Source: PWPR01 sp046542315 (GTDB lineage: Bacteria > Bacillota > UBA994 > PWPR01). Taken from it: DNA of 64,000 nucleotides. The notes under the pieces were generated by a model that was given only the letters and a program-made list of their open reading frames with translations, was not told the DNA's origin and did not search any database. A program made the translations under genes and the position numbers. The DNA lies in the NCBI GenBank assembly GCA_046542315.1, contig JBKHBO010000002.1, forward strand, positions 1 to 64,000. Direction: 5' to 3'. Shown here piece by piece: positions 18,301 through 26,998 of the stretch (positions are counted from its first letter, which is position 1; each line of letters opens with the position of its first letter).

Positions 18301-19754
18301 TGAAAAAAATAAAAGAGTTATTATCGGGTTTAAATTATGAAGTTATCAATGAAGTAAATTATGAGAGCAATATACATAATATATATGTTGATTCAAGAGA
18401 GGTAACTAATAATTCTATGTTTATTTGTATTACAGGAGAACATCATGATGGTCATAATTATGCTTCTCAGGCAGTTAAAAATGGTGCTGTAGTTTTAGTT
18501 GTAGAAAAAGAAGTGGATATAGATGTTTCACAAATTTTAGTTAAGAATACTAAAAAAGCTATATCAAAAATTGCAGCCAACTATTATAATAATCCTTCAA
18601 AGCAAATGAATGTAATAGGAATTACAGGAACAAATGGGAAAACTACTACAACATATATTATTAAACACATTTTTGATTTTGTTGGACAACGTGCTGGTCT
18701 AATTGGCACTATAGGAGTTAATGATGGAGAACAAACCATCACAGCCTCTTTAACTACACCTCAGCCTCTAGAAATACACAAGTATTTTTATAAAATGTAT
18801 AAAAATACTTGTAAACATGTTGTTATGGAAGTTTCATCTCATGCGTTAGCACTTTCACGGGTAGACGATGTGGATTTTAATATTGTTGCGTTGACAAATA
18901 TTAGTCAAGACCACTTGGATTATCATAAAAATATGGAAGAGTATATTAAAGCTAAGACTAAACTTTTTAAGATGGCTAACAGTTGGGCTATAATAAATCA
19001 TGATGAAATTGAACATAAAAAATTTGCTAAAAATACTGATGTTGACATATTATATTATAGTTGTAAAAAGGCTATAAATGACGGGTTATATGCAATTATT
19101 AATAGAGCTAGTGGCGAAGGGACAGACTTTACTGTCTTTTATGAAAATAATACATATAATATTAAGACTGATTTAGTTGGGAAGTTCAATGTTTATAATA
19201 TTTTACTAGCAATCGGAATTGCTCTAAAAAGTGATATTGAGATGATAGATATTGTTAATGCAGTAAATAGCTTCAAATCAGTACCTGGTAGATTTGAAAA
19301 GGTAAATGGAATTAATAAGTTCTCAGTAATTGTTGACTATGCTCACACACCTGATGCTTTAGAAAATGTATTAAAGTCAGCAAAATCTCTTACAAAAAAT
19401 AATTTAATTGTTGTTTTTGGTTGCGGTGGAGATAGGGATAAGACAAAGCGTCCAATAATGGGCAAAATAGCTGCTCAATACGGTGATTTTGTTATTGTAA
19501 CATCAGATAATCCAAGAACTGAAGATCCTAAAATTATAATTGAAGAAATAATCAGGGACATAAGAGATGAAACTTATGTTAAAATAGAAGTAGACCGTAA
19601 AGAAGCTATCAAAAACGCTGTAATGACAGCAAACGATGGCGATATAATTATAATTGCGGGAAAAGGCCATGAGACTTATCAAATTATTGGTAACACAAAA
19701 TATGATTTTGATGATCGTTTAGTGGCCAAAAATATTTATGGTGAGGTGAAATAA
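18300..19754 (+). CDS. murE: UDP-MurNAc-L-Ala-D-Glu:meso-diaminopimelate ligase
   Basis: A 484-residue Mur ligase that adds the third amino acid of the peptidoglycan stem. The ATP loop GITGTNGKTTTT is near residue 108. The motif DNPRTEDP near residue 402 is the meso-diaminopimelate recognition signature; lysine-adding enzymes differ here. The gene overlaps the PBP stop (TGATG) and is overlapped by murF (TAATG). Length and motifs are intact. Confidence 0.94.
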   Translation: MKKIKELLSGLNYEVINEVNYESNIHNIYVDSREVTNNSMFICITGEHHDGHNYASQAVKNGAVVLVVEKEVDIDVSQILVKNTKKAISKIAANYYNNPSKQMNVIGITGTNGKTTTTYIIKHIFDFVGQRAGLIGTIGVNDGEQTITASLTTPQPLEIHKYFYKMYKNTCKHVVMEVSSHALALSRVDDVDFNIVALTNISQDHLDYHKNMEEYIKAKTKLFKMANSWAIINHDEIEHKKFAKNTDVDILYYSCKKAINDGLYAIINRASGEGTDFTVFYENNTYNIKTDLVGKFNVYNILLAIGIALKSDIEMIDIVNAVNSFKSVPGRFEKVNGINKFSVIVDYAHTPDALENVLKSAKSLTKNNLIVVFGCGGDRDKTKRPIMGKIAAQYGDFVIVTSDNPRTEDPKIIIEEIIRDIRDETYVKIEVDRKEAIKNAVMTANDGDIIIIAGKGHETYQIIGNTKYDFDDRLVAKNIYGEVK

Positions 19755-21142
19755 TGGAAGCTTTGTATATATCAGAATTAGCTAAAATTGTTGATGGTAG
19801 AGTAATAGGTCAGCCAAGTGCTTTAGTGACAGGCGTTTGCCTTGATTCCAGAAAAGTGAAACCTGGGGACTTATTTATACCTTTAGAGGGAAGAAACACT
19901 GATGGGCACAATTATATAATGCATGCATTTTCAAACGGAGCAACTGCAGCATTATCTGAAAAAGGTTTATCAAATATTCCTCATAATGCAACAGTTATTT
20001 TAGTTGATGATGCACTATCTGCACTACAAAAACTAGGGATCGCATCATTGAATAAAGCTAAACCAATAGTTGTAGGTGTTACTGGGAGCACAGGAAAAAC
20101 TAGTACTAAAGAAATGATAGATAAGGTTTTAAAAGAAAAATATTCAAGTTTCAAAAGTGAAGGCAATTTAAATAGTGAACAAGGATTACCCCTTGCTTTG
20201 TGTGAACTGTGTGATCAAGATGAAGTAGCAACATTAGAAATGGGAATGCGTGGTAAAGGACAAATCAAACAATTAACAGAAATTGCAAAACCTAATATTG
20301 CTGTGATTACTAATATAGGTAAAGTGCATCTAGAACTATTTAACAATCAAGAAGAATTGGCAATGGCTAAAGCAGAGATCCTTGAGGGTTTAGAAGAGGA
20401 TGGTGTAGGGATTTTAAATGGTGATGATAAGTGGTGCAGAGAAATAGCAAGTAGATTTAGTGATAAAGATATTAAATTTTTTGGATTAGAAGATAATAAC
20501 GACTATCAGGCTATTGATTTGGAACGAGATTCGAAGGGTTCTTTTAGCTATACATTAATAAAGGGTAAGGAAAGTATAAGAGTATACTTGCCTTTACCAG
20601 GAAAGTATTTAGTATATAATTCTTTAGCAGCATTTGCTGTAGGAGATGTACTAGAGGTCAGTTGGGATGATATTGTAGAGGGAATATCTCAATATCAAAC
20701 ATTACAGGGAAGACAAAAAGTCCATTACATTGATGATGTTACAATTATTGATGACACTTATAATTCAAATCCTGATTCAATAAAAGCAGCTCTTGAGCAG
20801 GTGAAATACACTCCTTCCAAAGGAAAGAAGATTGCTGTTTTAGGTGATATGAAAGAATTAGGTGGAGAAGCGGAGTTATCACATAGACAAGTTGGAATAG
20901 TAGTGGAAAACTATGATGTAGATATTGTCATATGTTATGGAGAGCTAGCTAAGTATATTGGCGAGGAATTAGATGTGCGTCATAGCTCTGTAGAAGTTTA
21001 CTATGAACAAAATAAAGAAAATATTGTTAAATTGCTAAAGAATATTGTTAAAAAAGACGATGTATTATTAGTGAAAGGGTCAAGAAGCATGGAAATGGAG
21101 AAGATATTAACTGACTATACAGGCAAGAGGTTATACAGCTAA
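19754..21142 (+). CDS. murF: UDP-MurNAc-tripeptide:D-Ala-D-Ala ligase
   Basis: A 462-residue Mur ligase with the ATP-binding loop GVTGSTGKTSTKEM near residue 110 and the DDTYNSNPDS motif near residue 334, both diagnostic of MurF. It adds D-Ala-D-Ala to complete the UDP-MurNAc-pentapeptide. It overlaps murE and is followed after one base by mraY, so all three are translated together. Confidence 0.94.
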   Translation: MEALYISELAKIVDGRVIGQPSALVTGVCLDSRKVKPGDLFIPLEGRNTDGHNYIMHAFSNGATAALSEKGLSNIPHNATVILVDDALSALQKLGIASLNKAKPIVVGVTGSTGKTSTKEMIDKVLKEKYSSFKSEGNLNSEQGLPLALCELCDQDEVATLEMGMRGKGQIKQLTEIAKPNIAVITNIGKVHLELFNNQEELAMAKAEILEGLEEDGVGILNGDDKWCREIASRFSDKDIKFFGLEDNNDYQAIDLERDSKGSFSYTLIKGKESIRVYLPLPGKYLVYNSLAAFAVGDVLEVSWDDIVEGISQYQTLQGRQKVHYIDDVTIIDDTYNSNPDSIKAALEQVKYTPSKGKKIAVLGDMKELGGEAELSHRQVGIVVENYDVDIVICYGELAKYIGEELDVRHSSVEVYYEQNKENIVKLLKNIVKKDDVLLVKGSRSMEMEKILTDYTGKRLYS

Positions 21143-21143
21143 G

Positions 21144-22106
21144 ATGTATTTGTATGGCTTAATTGCACTTGTTTTTTCGCTTTTAATCGGGAGACCAGCT
21201 ATAAATTTATTAAAAAGAGTAAAAGCTGGTGCTACGATTCAAGAAGAGTTATCACAAGAACAACAATTGAAAGTTGGTACACCACTAATGGGAGGCTTTA
21301 TTTTTATAATTCCCATAGTGGTTCTAACTGGTTTTTATTTATACCAAAACCAACAATATTTAATAGATGGACTTATCTTTCTGAATTTTACTTTAGGATA
21401 TGCTCTGATTGGATTTATTGATGATTATTTAAAAGTGGTAAAAAAACATTCTGATGGATTAAGTGCAAAACAAAAAATTGTTTTGCAAATAGGAATATTA
21501 GCTATTTATTTATTCATTACATCAATCAATAGTATGAACACAACAGTTTATATACCAATAATTAATTATGTATTTGATTTAAGATTAGCTTACATTATTT
21601 TTTTGCTGTTATATTCAATAGGATTCTCAAATGCAGTTAATCTAACAGATGGTATGGATGGTTTGCTAGCAGGATCATTTATTCTATCTTCTTTAGCTTA
21701 CTTCTTTGTAGCTACGTTTGTGTTAAATAACTTTATTCAAGCTCTCTCTTTAATCGTATTTGGCTCATTAATTGGGTATATGAAATATAACTATCACCCT
21801 GCTAAAGTCTTTATGGGCGATACTGGATCTCTTGCTTTAGGAGGAGTTTTGATATCCTATGCATTATTAACAAAAACTGAAATAATACTAGTTATTATAG
21901 GAGCTGTCTATGTAATAGAAGCTCTATCAGTAATAATTCAGGTTTTGTATTTTAAAAAAACAGGTGGTAAAAGAGTTTTCCTAATGTCTCCTATACATCA
22001 TCATTTTGCATTAAAAGGAATTAAAGAAATAAAGGTTGTACATGGGTTTTGGTTGGCGAGTGCAATTTTTGGATTTATTGGTGTTTTAATTATGTATGTA
22101 ATTTAG
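21144..22106 (+). CDS. mraY: Phospho-N-acetylmuramoyl-pentapeptide transferase
   Basis: A 320-residue integral membrane enzyme with about ten helices. Conserved cytoplasmic motifs include GTPLMGGFIF near residue 47, FIDDYLKVVKKHSDGL near residue 91, the catalytic NLTDGMDGL near residue 168, KVFMGDTGSLALG near residue 223, and the histidine loop SPIHHHFALKG near residue 283. It makes lipid I from UDP-MurNAc-pentapeptide and undecaprenyl phosphate. murD would normally follow but is absent. Confidence 0.95.
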   Translation: MYLYGLIALVFSLLIGRPAINLLKRVKAGATIQEELSQEQQLKVGTPLMGGFIFIIPIVVLTGFYLYQNQQYLIDGLIFLNFTLGYALIGFIDDYLKVVKKHSDGLSAKQKIVLQIGILAIYLFITSINSMNTTVYIPIINYVFDLRLAYIIFLLLYSIGFSNAVNLTDGMDGLLAGSFILSSLAYFFVATFVLNNFIQALSLIVFGSLIGYMKYNYHPAKVFMGDTGSLALGGVLISYALLTKTEIILVIIGAVYVIEALSVIIQVLYFKKTGGKRVFLMSPIHHHFALKGIKEIKVVHGFWLASAIFGFIGVLIMYVI

Positions 22107-22118
22107 AGGACGGTATTT

Positions 22119-23228
22119 ATGGAGCATGAAAAAAAAAGTATTGATAGAATATTGTATTATTTAACTATAATTATTGTAATATTTGGAATTATAATGGTTT
22201 ATAGTGCAAGTTCATTTAGTTCAGAAGTTAACAATAATGATCAGTTTTATTTTGCGAAAAGACAAGCTATGTGGGCTTTGATTGGATTTTGTTCTATGAA
22301 TATTACAATGTTTTTTAAGTATCACAAGTTAAAAATATTCGCTAAATTCATTCTTTTATTTTCAATTATGTTATTAGTAATAGTCACAATTCCAGGTATT
22401 GGTGTTGTGGTAAATGGAGCTAGGAGATGGCTAGAGATTGGCCCGTTTAGATTCCAGCCAAGTGAATTTGCAAAACTAACTATGATTATTTTTATAGCAT
22501 ATTTCTTAGAAGCTAAAGGTGATAGAATTAGGAGTTTTAAAAAGGGTGTTTTACCGACTTTCATTATTATTGGATTTATATTTGGGCTTATACTACTGCA
22601 AAGAGACCTAGGTACCGCCGCAGTAATTATGTTAACAGGCTTTGTCCTTTTATTTTTGGCAGGTGTAAAGTTTTTACATTTGTTACCTATTGGATTTTTA
22701 GGAGTATTGTTAAGTGCTTATGCTGTTTTATCTAAAGATTACAGATACAGAAGGTTTATATCAGCATTTGATCCTTGGAAAGACCCCCTAGGTTCTGGAT
22801 ATCAAGCTATTCAGTCACTTTATGCTTTAGCTTCGGGAGGAATTTTTGGAGTTGGTCTTGGGAACAGTGTTCAAAAGAGACTTTTTTTACCTTTTGCTCA
22901 TACAGATTTTATTTTTAGTATTATTGCAGAAGAGTTAGGCCTTATGGGTGCATCAATTATTGTAGTTGCCTTTGTTGTAATAGCTTTAAGAGGTATAAAA
23001 ATTGCTAAAGAAGCTCCAGATAAATTTGGTTTCTTTTTGGCTTCAGGAATAACATTTGGAATTTTGATACAGGCTTTTATTAATATAATGGTTGTTACTG
23101 CTACACTACCTGTTACAGGTATGACTTTGCCATTTGTTAGTTCAGGCGGGTCATCCTTGCTCATTACGATGACTTCTGTAGGCATTTTATTAAATATTTC
23201 AAGATATTCTACAAAAACACTAAATTGA
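22119..23228 (+). CDS. ftsW: FtsW/SpoVE-type SEDS peptidoglycan polymerase
   Basis: A 369-residue polytopic SEDS protein with about ten membrane helices. It shows MVYSASS near residue 28, the NGARRWLEIGPFRFQPSEFAK loop near residue 99, and LPVTGMTLPFVSSGGSS near the end, all SEDS signatures. SEDS proteins polymerise glycan strands together with a class B PBP, here very likely the PASTA-PBP five genes upstream. It may serve division (FtsW) or sporulation (SpoVE); sequence alone does not separate them. murG, murC and murB, which normally follow, are missing. Confidence 0.9.
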   Translation: MEHEKKSIDRILYYLTIIIVIFGIIMVYSASSFSSEVNNNDQFYFAKRQAMWALIGFCSMNITMFFKYHKLKIFAKFILLFSIMLLVIVTIPGIGVVVNGARRWLEIGPFRFQPSEFAKLTMIIFIAYFLEAKGDRIRSFKKGVLPTFIIIGFIFGLILLQRDLGTAAVIMLTGFVLLFLAGVKFLHLLPIGFLGVLLSAYAVLSKDYRYRRFISAFDPWKDPLGSGYQAIQSLYALASGGIFGVGLGNSVQKRLFLPFAHTDFIFSIIAEELGLMGASIIVVAFVVIALRGIKIAKEAPDKFGFFLASGITFGILIQAFINIMVVTATLPVTGMTLPFVSSGGSSLLITMTSVGILLNISRYSTKTLN

Positions 23229-23238
23229 GGCTTAAAAG

Positions 23239-23955
23239 ATGAAAATGAAAACGAAGATTTTAATAGCTTTGATAGTTCTTTTAGTGTTAGTTATTGGTAC
23301 AATATTGTATATAATTATCAAACCATATCACTTTGTAGTAGAAAATATTAACATAACAGGTAATTCATATTTAACTAAATCTGAAATTATTAATACATCT
23401 ATGATAAAGCATGGTGAGTCTTTGATTTTGCTATCATTGACTGACGCTGAAAGTAGAATAGATGCTATGTCTTGGGTTGATACTTCAGAAGTAAAAAAAG
23501 TTTGGCCAGATAATATTACAATAAGAATAGAAGAAAGAAAACCGTTATTGGCTTTATCTTATCATGGAAGTTTTGTTATAATTGATACAAATGGAGTTTC
23601 TTTAGCAACAAGGGCAAATTTTGCAGAAGTTAATCTACCTATCATTAATGGTTATATACCTGATGAAGTTACTGCTGGAGAAAAAATCATGAGTGAAGAA
23701 AACTGGGATAGGTTAATGAAAGTTACAGATAATTTGCCTTTGTCTTTAATGATGCAATTATCTGAAATTTCATGGTATAGTGATATAATGCATTTATATC
23801 TAAATAATGGCTTAGAGATTTATTTAGGTGATATAAACGAGTTTAATCCAGATAAATTAGAGCTTTTACCAGAAATTATTGATACAATAGAAGATGTTAA
23901 AGAGGGTTATTTAGATTTAAGTGGAATATATACAGTATTTAGAAGTTTTAATTAA
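23239..23955 (+). CDS. ftsQ: Cell division protein FtsQ/DivIB
   Basis: A 238-residue bitopic protein with a short N-terminal tail, one membrane segment at about residues 7-29, a POTRA domain starting FVVENINITGNSYLTKSEI, and an FtsQ-type beta domain containing KKVWPDNITIRIEERKP. It sits between ftsW and ftsA, its standard place. It scaffolds the divisome with FtsL and DivIC on the outer face of the membrane. The ribosome site is weak. Confidence 0.9.
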   Translation: MKMKTKILIALIVLLVLVIGTILYIIIKPYHFVVENINITGNSYLTKSEIINTSMIKHGESLILLSLTDAESRIDAMSWVDTSEVKKVWPDNITIRIEERKPLLALSYHGSFVIIDTNGVSLATRANFAEVNLPIINGYIPDEVTAGEKIMSEENWDRLMKVTDNLPLSLMMQLSEISWYSDIMHLYLNNGLEIYLGDINEFNPDKLELLPEIIDTIEDVKEGYLDLSGIYTVFRSFN

Positions 23956-23996
23956 TTAGTTTTATAAAGTTGAATTACTCTTCAGGGGGGACGTAA

Positions 23997-25208
23997 ATGG
24001 CTAGAAAAGAAGTTATTGCAGGATTAGATATAGGCACTTCCGCAATAAAGGTAGTAATTGGAGAAATCGATTACCAAAATGATCAAATGAATATTATTGG
24101 ATATGCTCAAATGCCCAGCAAAGGATTAAGTAAAAGTGATATTATTGATATCGACAGTGTAGCTGAATGTATTGTTGAAGCTGCTGATTATGCTGAAAGA
24201 ATGGCTGGAGTTGAGATAGAAGGATTTTACGTTGCTTTGCCTACACAACATGTAACTATAATACATAATAGTGGGGCTGTAGCAATAAGTGGGGATGATC
24301 GTATTGTTAAAGAGGAAGATGTTGATAGAGTACTCAATGCAGCAAGAGTAGTTGCAATCCCTCCAGAGAAGAGAATCATTGATATTATTCCTAGCCAATT
24401 CAGAATTGATAACAAGTCAGGGGTACAAAGACCTGTAGGAATGGCTGGAGTTAGGTTAGAAGTAGATGCAATGCTTATTGCTTTAGATAGAGCAGTTGAG
24501 CAGAATATAGTTAGCTGCGTTGAACATGCGGGATTTGATGTATTTCACTTTATTTTGAATCCCTTGGCAGCAAGTCATGAAATTTTAACAGTTGACGAGA
24601 AAGAAATTGGAGCAATTCTAATAGATTTTGGAGCAGGGACAACGGAAATTTCATATTTTAAAAAGGGATATTTAAAAAAGGTAGCAAGCGTGCCTTTAGG
24701 AGGAATAGAAGTAACGAGCGATTTAGCTTCGGTTTTAAGAATACCACAAAGAAAAGCAGAAGAACTCAAAAAAGCATATGGTAGTTTATTAAGAGAAAAT
24801 GAAGAAGAATTAACAATAAAAGATACTGAAATAGATACTACTGGACCTATTGAATATAAGCTTTTAAATGATGTAATTGAAGCTAGGCTTGGAGAGATAT
24901 TAAATTTGATAGTTGATGAGTTGATTATTATGGACTTCAAGGAGCCACCTCCAGCAGGAATTAAAGTAATTGGCGGAGTAACACAATTGCCAGGTTTTAA
25001 TAAGATGGCAGAGAAATATCTACAAGCAACAGTAGAACTTGGATACTCTGATTCAGATGAACAATCTTATATAACTAGCAAAGGCTTAGTGCATTATGCA
25101 TTTGATAATAATTTAACGTTAGGCTACTTTGAAGGCAGTGAAAGAAAAAGCAAAGGTGGCTTATCTAAATTAATTAACTGGTTTAAAGATTTATTTGAGA
25201 TGGAATAG
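23997..25208 (+). CDS. ftsA: Cell division protein FtsA
   Basis: A 403-residue actin-like protein. The phosphate-1 loop GLDIGTSAIKVVIGE is at residues 9-23, the 1C subdomain follows, the phosphate-2 motif IDFGAGTTEIS is near residue 209, and the adenosine loop VIGGVTQLPGF is near residue 322. The C-terminal KLINWFKDLFEME is a typical amphipathic membrane-targeting helix. FtsA tethers FtsZ to the membrane. The ribosome site is the run AGGGGGG. Confidence 0.94.
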   Translation: MARKEVIAGLDIGTSAIKVVIGEIDYQNDQMNIIGYAQMPSKGLSKSDIIDIDSVAECIVEAADYAERMAGVEIEGFYVALPTQHVTIIHNSGAVAISGDDRIVKEEDVDRVLNAARVVAIPPEKRIIDIIPSQFRIDNKSGVQRPVGMAGVRLEVDAMLIALDRAVEQNIVSCVEHAGFDVFHFILNPLAASHEILTVDEKEIGAILIDFGAGTTEISYFKKGYLKKVASVPLGGIEVTSDLASVLRIPQRKAEELKKAYGSLLRENEEELTIKDTEIDTTGPIEYKLLNDVIEARLGEILNLIVDELIIMDFKEPPPAGIKVIGGVTQLPGFNKMAEKYLQATVELGYSDSDEQSYITSKGLVHYAFDNNLTLGYFEGSERKSKGGLSKLINWFKDLFEME

Positions 25209-25224
25209 TTGAGGGGGATGGACT

Positions 25225-26376
25225 TTGTTAGAAATGGATTTTAGTTCAAATATTGCTTGTATTAAAGTTATAGGTGTTGGCGGTGGTGGTGGTAATGCAA
25301 TTAACCGCATGATTGAAGCTGGTGTTAGAAATGTAGAATTTATTGCTGTCAACACAGATGCACAAGCTTTAATGTCAAATAGAGCAGATCATAAATTGCA
25401 AATTGGAGAAAAATCAACTCGAGGTTTAGGAGCAGGTGCAAGACCTGATATTGGTGAAGAAGCAGCTAAAGAAAGTATAGAAGCTATAAAAAGCGAGCTA
25501 ACAGGTGCTGATATGGTTTTCATAACCGCAGGAATGGGCGGGGGAACTGGTACCGGAGCAGCTCCTATTATTGCTACAGCTGCAAGAGAAGTTGGAGCAT
25601 TGACAGTAGCTGTTGTTACCAAGCCATTTCTTTTTGAAGGACGGCAAAGAATGAGAGTTGCTGAGGAAGGTATTGAAAAATTAAAAGAAGAAGTAGACAC
25701 AATTATTACAATACCAAACAATAGATTGTTAGAATTTGTGGGACAGAAGGCTTCCTTTTTAGATGCTTTTAGAAAAGCAGATGATGTTTTACACAAAGGT
25801 GTTCAAGGTATTTCGGATCTTATTGCTGTACCTGGGTTAATAAACTTAGATTTTGCAGATGTTAAAACTATAATGGAAGAAAAAGGTACTGCATTGATGG
25901 GAATTGGACAATGTGGTGGTGATGGTCGAGCTGAAGATGCTGCTCAGATGGCTATTTCAAGTCCACTATTAGAAATTTCAATCAATGGAGCAACCGATGT
26001 TTTAGTTAGTATAACAGGTAGTTCTGATATTACACTTAATGAAATTAATGATGCAATGAATATTATTTATGAGGCTGTAGATGAAGAAGCTAATGTTATT
26101 TTCGGTGCTACTATAGATGATAACTTAGGAGACGAAATTAGAGTTACAGCTATTGCTACTGGCTTTGATGACAGTGCTTTTATGAAAAAAGAAAAAGCAA
26201 AAAGTCAAGGACAAAGAGATCCTTGGAAAAGAGATGAAAAGCTAGACAATGATAATAATAAAGTTTTAAATAAGAAATCAAAAGTTCAAGGCCTTGAAAG
26301 CCCTGCTTATAATAGGCGTGGGGTTGGTAATATCAAAAGAAATCCTTTTGGCTCAAGCAAAGAAGAGCAAGAATAG
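25225..26376 (+). CDS. ftsZ: Cell division GTPase FtsZ
   Basis: A 383-residue tubulin-like GTPase that forms the Z ring. It begins with TTG at 25225, seven bases after GAGGGGG; an ATG at 25234 is too far from that site. Motifs are GVGGGGGNAINRM near residue 16, the tubulin signature GMGGGTGTGAAP near residue 105, and the NxDFADV T7 loop near residue 208. After a charged linker the usual C-terminal peptide (L-D-I-P-x-F-L) appears only in a degenerate form, LESPAYNRR. A strong terminator follows, ending the division operon. Confidence 0.95.
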   Translation: MLEMDFSSNIACIKVIGVGGGGGNAINRMIEAGVRNVEFIAVNTDAQALMSNRADHKLQIGEKSTRGLGAGARPDIGEEAAKESIEAIKSELTGADMVFITAGMGGGTGTGAAPIIATAAREVGALTVAVVTKPFLFEGRQRMRVAEEGIEKLKEEVDTIITIPNNRLLEFVGQKASFLDAFRKADDVLHKGVQGISDLIAVPGLINLDFADVKTIMEEKGTALMGIGQCGGDGRAEDAAQMAISSPLLEISINGATDVLVSITGSSDITLNEINDAMNIIYEAVDEEANVIFGATIDDNLGDEIRVTAIATGFDDSAFMKKEKAKSQGQRDPWKRDEKLDNDNNKVLNKKSKVQGLESPAYNRRGVGNIKRNPFGSSKEEQE

Positions 26377-26381
26377 TTTAT

Positions 26382-26412
26382 AATAGCCACCTAATTTGGG
26401 TGGCTATTTTTT
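26382..26412 (+). terminator. Terminator after ftsZ
   Basis: A ten-base stem (26382-26391 with 26399-26408) containing AATAGCCACC, a seven-base loop and a T run. It closes the dcw operon. Confidence 0.9.
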
Positions 26413-26420
26413 GGGTATAA

Positions 26421-26449
26421 TAGACATAGCTTAAATAAAACATTATAAT
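26421..26449 (+). promoter_or_regulatory. Promoter of nrdR
   Basis: TAGACA (26421-26426), a 17-base spacer and a perfect TATAAT (26444-26449) precede nrdR. Confidence 0.6.
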
Positions 26450-26483
26450 ATCAAATAAGAGATTTAGAAAGGGAGTAATACTT

Positions 26484-26945
26484 ATGAAGTGCCCTTTTTG
26501 TCAGTTTTCAGAAACACGCGTTATTGATAGTAGAACAACTGATGATCAAAGTTCAATTCGCAGGAGAAGAGAATGTTTAAATTGTGGCAAAAGATTTACA
26601 ACCTATGAAAAAATCTATGAATTGCCTTTAATAGTAATCAAGGACGATGGCAATAGAGAAACTTTTGATAGAGATAAAATAAAACATGGGATAATTAAAG
26701 CATGCGAAAAAAGACCAATTTCATTATCTGAAATTGAACAAATGGTTAATAATATCGAAACAAAAATTAGAAACTCTATGCAAGAAGAAATCCCTTCTTC
26801 TCAAATTGGTGAAGCAGTTATGGAAGAACTGTTTAATCAAGATGAAGTTGCTTATGTAAGATTTGCTAGTGTTTACAGAAAGTTTGCTGATTTAGAAAGA
26901 TTTAAAGAGGAATTAGATAATCTTTTACAGAAAAAGAAAGAGTAG
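26484..26945 (+). CDS. nrdR: Transcriptional repressor NrdR
   Basis: A 153-residue regulator of ribonucleotide reductase genes. The zinc ribbon has CPFC at residues 3-6 and CLNCGKRF at about residues 31-38, with the DNA-binding RRRREC between. An ATP-cone begins near residue 49 with LIVIKDDGNRETFDRDKI. It senses ATP and dATP and represses nrd operons. The gene is flanked by terminators on both sides and so forms its own unit. Its ribosome site is AAAGGGAG. Confidence 0.95.
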   Translation: MKCPFCQFSETRVIDSRTTDDQSSIRRRRECLNCGKRFTTYEKIYELPLIVIKDDGNRETFDRDKIKHGIIKACEKRPISLSEIEQMVNNIETKIRNSMQEEIPSSQIGEAVMEELFNQDEVAYVRFASVYRKFADLERFKEELDNLLQKKKE

Positions 26946-26947
26946 TT

Positions 26948-26972
26948 AAATCCTGCAAGATGCAGGATTTTT
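26948..26972 (+). terminator. Terminator after nrdR
   Basis: AAATCCTGCA (26948-26957) and TGCAGGATTT (26961-26970) form a ten-base stem with a three-base loop, ending in T residues. Confidence 0.85.
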
Positions 26973-26998
26973 AGTGTTAAATTGAGTAGGGGGATATT

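Noticed and set aside
25389..25796. A 135-codon open frame on the minus strand inside ftsZ.
   Set aside because: It has no ribosome site or family features and lies wholly within a well-supported gene; it is a codon-bias shadow. The same holds for other antisense frames, for example inside ftsA and hutH.
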